Under the pieces are notes generated by a model that saw only the letters and a program-made list of their open reading frames with translations, was not told the origin of the DNA and made no database searches. A stretch of DNA of 64,000 nucleotides from Terebella lapidaria. Taxonomy: Eukaryota; Annelida; Polychaeta; Terebellida; Terebellidae. Made by a program: the position numbers and the translations under genes. Positions 59,562 through 64,000 of this stretch are shown in pieces; the first letter of the stretch is position 1, and each line of letters begins with the position of its first letter. Location: the NCBI GenBank assembly GCA_949152475.1, contig OX424564.1, forward strand, positions 24,178,165 to 24,242,164, written 5' to 3'.

Positions 59562-62500
59562 GGTCTGGTCATGGGAATTTTGATCAAACAATATAACCAC
59601 ATGAAATACCAAACCTACCATATTTGTATTATATGACATTCTGTGAACTACATTTGCGAGAACCAAAAGGATGATCTGATCAATCGTCATGTGAGAACAT
59701 TACTGGTAGTAAGCAGTGTCACTCAGTCAATGAGATTTTAACACATTTAGTGTCAGCATAATGTCCACCACAATTGCATGGATATATTTTTCATTGATTT
59801 CAACTGCTGTGAAACTTGAGACAATTGAACCAAAGTGTTTATCAATCCAAATGACCATGATTATAACCGGTAATTTGACAAAGATGCCTGTACGGGTTAT
59901 TTGATCTGCATTGTTGTGGTGATAAGCGACAAACGTTCAGATATATGGCACTCAATACAACAGAATCATATTCCACGGGGTTCAGCCTATTGACAGAAGA
60001 CACAATTCGTCAGTGACCTAGATTTCCTATTGGTAGCTATGACATCCCAACCCAGTTTATCGCTGTTTCAGATTAGATAGTCCTGCTAATTGTGGACCAT
60101 ATTCCGAGGGAATCGCGTCTTGTTACCAACACCCTATGGGTCATCTCTGTAAGCTTAATCTCTGAAGTGAGCTGTAACTGAATAAGGATGTACTGGGTGA
60201 GTGATAGGTTCTTCAGCGATCAGGCAGCATGAGGTATATAACGACGGTATGCTTTACATGGTACATATTCAACATGTCTGTATGTTTCAGAGTCCTGCTC
60301 ATCATGTCGAAAATACGGCCCAACTCTCATATGCTGTCCCTATATGCTACTCACCTACTGAATGGATGCCATTTAATGCATCTGTAACTTTTTTATTCCT
60401 TATTGAATATAGAGGAAAGCACAGGATATAATATCTGGGCCATAAATACAATGGATACCAGTATATTTAGAGCATTCCGCATAATCATTATAAATTTATC
60501 AACAATAGAATACGAAGTAAGCTTTAGGGGTATATCCCTTGTAAGTAATAATACATGTATTATTATCATGGCCGTGTTGATGAGGAATGAGGTTGTATAG
60601 TGAATATACCGTGGTTCATCGTGTGTATACTGTGATTGTATTGTCGTTGTATATTGTGATTGCTTCTGTAACATTGTGATAGCAAATTCAAAATATTATT
60701 GAAATTAGGAACACTTGCCGGTGCTGCATATGGATTCCCATCTTTAGCACGATTTGTTTATATTTTGAATTCAAATGTGTACTCACCATAACCACAAGTT
60801 CGGATGGTTTTCTCATCTGCTTTCGTACGTAATTGTTATGAATTCACCGACATGTTCAGTGATCAGGACACAAACTGTCACACTAGTATGTGTTATTTTG
60901 GATTCATCCAAGCACCTGTTCTATATAATGTTTCCTGTTTTACTTTCACTCATACAATATTCCAAATTGAGACCAGTTCATCCATTCATTGTCACATCAA
61001 ACAACGATTAAGAAACACTAACAACGTTATTTATCTCCCAACAAAACATATGAATGGGCGAAAATCTACAATATTCACTTCATGTGTCTACCATCCTACG
61101 CAGCCCGATTAGCTATATTAACAGTTCTTCACACATACGTTTTCATTGACTGTCCTGACTTTGGGCACCCTTTAAGTTTAGATGTTCCCACTACTCAAAC
61201 TCCCACTATACTACTTGTCTGCTGCCTGCAGCTGACGGATCGGGTTTGAAGCAACTTATTTCCTGTCATGGCGTATCGTATTCACATGGGTGGGGGGGGG
61301 GGCTTAAGTAGAAATGTATACCGACAAACAGACAAATTCATATTCCAAGACCGAATCCATGGACGAATTTTACAAGATCAGTGTGAGTAGTCAAATCCGA
61401 GAGATACTAAGGTATCAAAGTCAAAGCCATGTGAAAATCACAGACACCCAGCCAGCTGAGCGTGAGATCAGGTGCTCCGGAAGAGTGAGCATCTCCATTC
61501 GACACCCGCTGTGATATCCACACTGGCATATCGAGACGGAAATATATTAATAGTCTATATAAGACTATATAAGAATAGTCTTATCACCATGCGAACTACT
61601 CGAATTTATGTTGGTATTCCGTTCAAACCAAAGGGAAAGTGTGGTGTATGATTGGAACTATTTTCCGCAGATCAATTCACACTTTTTTGCGTTACTTCTT
61701 ACTACATTGCTGTGGAAAATCGTGCCCACCACTGCAGAACACTTATCAGCTTACTAATGATTATTAAATAAAAACAGATCGACGAGGATTATTATCTCGT
61801 CATTGGATGATTGGATGAGGGCCTCGGCAGCTATGGCTCACGTCATAAAAACAGTTATACGTCAATAAAATGATCTGAAAGATAATCATGTTGATATAAT
61901 GTGTGAAAGATAAAAAAAAACATACCAGTATCTTCTTTCATTCTCTCCTATTAGAATAGTGAGATTTGCTGATATAACGTTTTAGTCTACTGACATACAG
62001 TGCACGTTCCACATGGAGAACACTATGTGTTCTGACAATAATCTTATACTAGTTTTTGGTGAATACACCTATAATAAGGTTTTGCTGATATCTAAGGACA
62101 CCCACTATGTGAATAAATTCACACATGTTCGTAAATGTAACGTACATTAACGTACAAATTTAGCATACAATGTTTTTTTTCTCCTGATGCTACATAGAGC
62201 GAAATAATAATACAAATACAGGAGTATGTTTATGTAACTAATGTATTTTCAGGTGGTAGCAGACTCGTATACCAGACATCGTTCTATTGTCATCACATCA
62301 TTAGTACTCCAGGTGAGGTCCATGTATAACGTTTACAGAGAGACTGCTATGATCATCCAATGAGCGATGAATGTTTCTGGTTCCATGATATGTACACGTA
62401 TATATATATTATGTGTTCATCGGAATTGTGATGGGCAACGCGAAGTATTAACTATACCTGTTTTCATAACTTAGTTGTAAATCAGGTGCCTTTTTTAACC

Positions 62501-64000
62501 ACGAGGGACCATATGTATCATCAATCCCATCCTACATGAAACTCCATAGACATGAAAACTCATAATGAAAAAAAGACAATTGCATGAGATAGATAGCAAA
62601 TAATTATTACACTGTCATTTTTTATTAATGTTTGTATTTATGTGTTAATTTATATCCGAAAGTACTGAGATACTAGATGGAAAAGAAAACATCAGTTCAC
62701 CAGGAGACTTTCTCGCAGATCTCCTTGAACATACACCTGGAAATTGCATGCGTGATGCAAAAATCACCTAAGCCTTTAATTAATGACAATAAACATGGTA
62801 TTGCATGGGTGATTTGGGTTAAAATTGTTTTACAAATATATGACATTAGGAATAATTGCATAGTGTGACACAATCGGGAACACACTTGTGTTTTACATCT
62901 CGCTAGAATGTAAGACTAGTGCTAATGAACTGACATATGACGCAAAGCCAATATTCAAAATCCTCTTTTCAGATGATATATATTCATCAAGCATCACCTG
63001 GGGCGTGATATATTCTATGTCACGTAGCAAGTTAATTCGCGGCTTCCGAACACTAATGTTTCCATCAATCCTACTGTCGCAATAACGTAAGTCATGAATT
63101 TTGTATTGAAGGGAAAATACACTCGTATAATTATCAATAATATAACAAAAGCAATTACGTTGTGCCCCATTAAAGTTTCTAGAAACACCAGCACTTTGAC
63201 ACATCATAGGCACGTGATTCTATGTACTTGGGATAGTTTGTTTCATATCTGTTGATTATTGAGATGATAATATTCATTTGTTGTTTCACTCCTCACTTGA
63301 AAAGCAGAACGATCATATACATGTATATATGTTTTTCATTTTTGTTCAGTTTCTGCATCTATTCAATTTTGATGTCGACTAAAACAGATTACTACCGTCA
63401 CATTGTATTGTGTTATATTGTTACGGACATGCAGAGGTACAAAATTACATGCTATCGTAATAATACAAATTTTCCATGTACCTTAATCACACATACATCC
63501 AACTGCAGTTCCCATATATAACAGTTCATGTTTTCCTGGATATTGATCACACTACCTTACCCGTCTTTCTATCAAGTCCTAAATATTGCCTGAAAATGCG
63601 TAAACACAGAAACGTTCTAGTAGCATATCTGCCTATAATGGCGATATACCAGCGTAGTTTCACTGTCAACATCTCAGCTGGACTTCAGATCTTACTGTGG
63701 TGCATCCTTGGGTTAATTAATGGCAGGCAGGGAGGTAGCGATACATTCTATGCATCATCACATTAAGAGTAGGATTGCATGCGATCGTGGATGTGAAAGA
63801 GGAAGAATAACAATGCTGCAAGATGAAGACATAAAGATAAAAACGTTTTCTGATCATTTTGGATTTGTCGAAAAATTACCATTTCCATCAACGAGGCCTT
63901 CATTATTAATTTTTCGTTAGATTACGATGTGTGTTTATTTAAATTTGGCTATAATCTGTGACATCATGGTCATATGATAATTTGCTAATACGATAAAGTA
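59562..64000. repeat. Repeat unit alpha4, cut by window end
   Basis: Seam, A (to about 61303), the shared 270-bp segment (61308 to about 61570), B (to 63240) and the start of C. A and the extra segment are closest to alpha2; C is closest to alpha3. B has the 87-bp in-frame loss after 63058 and also lacks about 70 bp near 61743 (GCAGCTTGAAACC region). M module at about 61125-61260. Confidence 0.85.

Noticed and set aside
1-64000. LTR, retrovirus-like or Polinton-like elements
   Set aside because: No paired LTRs and no recognisable protease, polymerase, integrase or capsid sequence were seen.

Overview
The window looks like animal nuclear DNA, probably from a marine invertebrate; a mollusc or other lophotrochozoan is my guess. 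It is AT-rich and has no long open reading frames, operons, bacterial-type genes, rRNA or intact tRNA gene. It carries a tRNA-derived SINE with an ATCC tail, a LINE-like 3' tail, several small DNA transposons and a tandem pair of Helentron-like (HINE) elements. I could not identify any host gene with confidence. Protein-coding calls below are candidate exons or conserved open frames and carry low confidence.

After a left flank (1 to about 2430) the window is an array of large repeat units of two related kinds. Alpha units lie at about 2430-11590 (left end missing), 32828-42330, 42330-50745 and 59562-64000 (cut by the window end). Beta units lie at about 11590-23862, 23863-32827 and 50745-59561. 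The order is alpha-beta-beta-alpha-alpha-beta-alpha. Alpha and beta share the same opening segment (seam module) and then diverge. Each unit is about 8.4-9.5 kb once later insertions are removed. Units are built from older sub-repeats of about 2-4 kb, each carrying a roughly 150-200 bp module (M) that recurs 13 times. The M module keeps one + strand reading frame open in nearly all alpha copies, so it is the best candidate for a real or recently lost exon.

The repeat copies serve as empty-site controls for younger insertions. These are: a 748-bp element with 28-bp palindromes in its inverted repeats (alpha1, 3817-4564, 6-bp target duplication); two head-to-tail HINE units rich in TGACGTCA and TCAAGGTCA motifs (beta1, 13788-17431); a roughly 1.5-kb block with a 97-nt hairpin and long C runs (beta1, about 20253-21787); a Tc1/mariner-type MITE (beta2, 31852-32418, TA duplication); and a TTAA-flanked element (alpha2, 34582-35010). 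The SINE and LINE tail occur in both beta2 and beta3, so they predate that duplication.

Sequence identity between units is patchy: a 390-bp stretch is identical between beta1 and beta3 while its flanks differ. The array therefore seems to have evolved by unequal crossing-over and gene conversion, with the seam module as a likely exchange point. No retrovirus-like, LTR or other virus-derived element was recognised.
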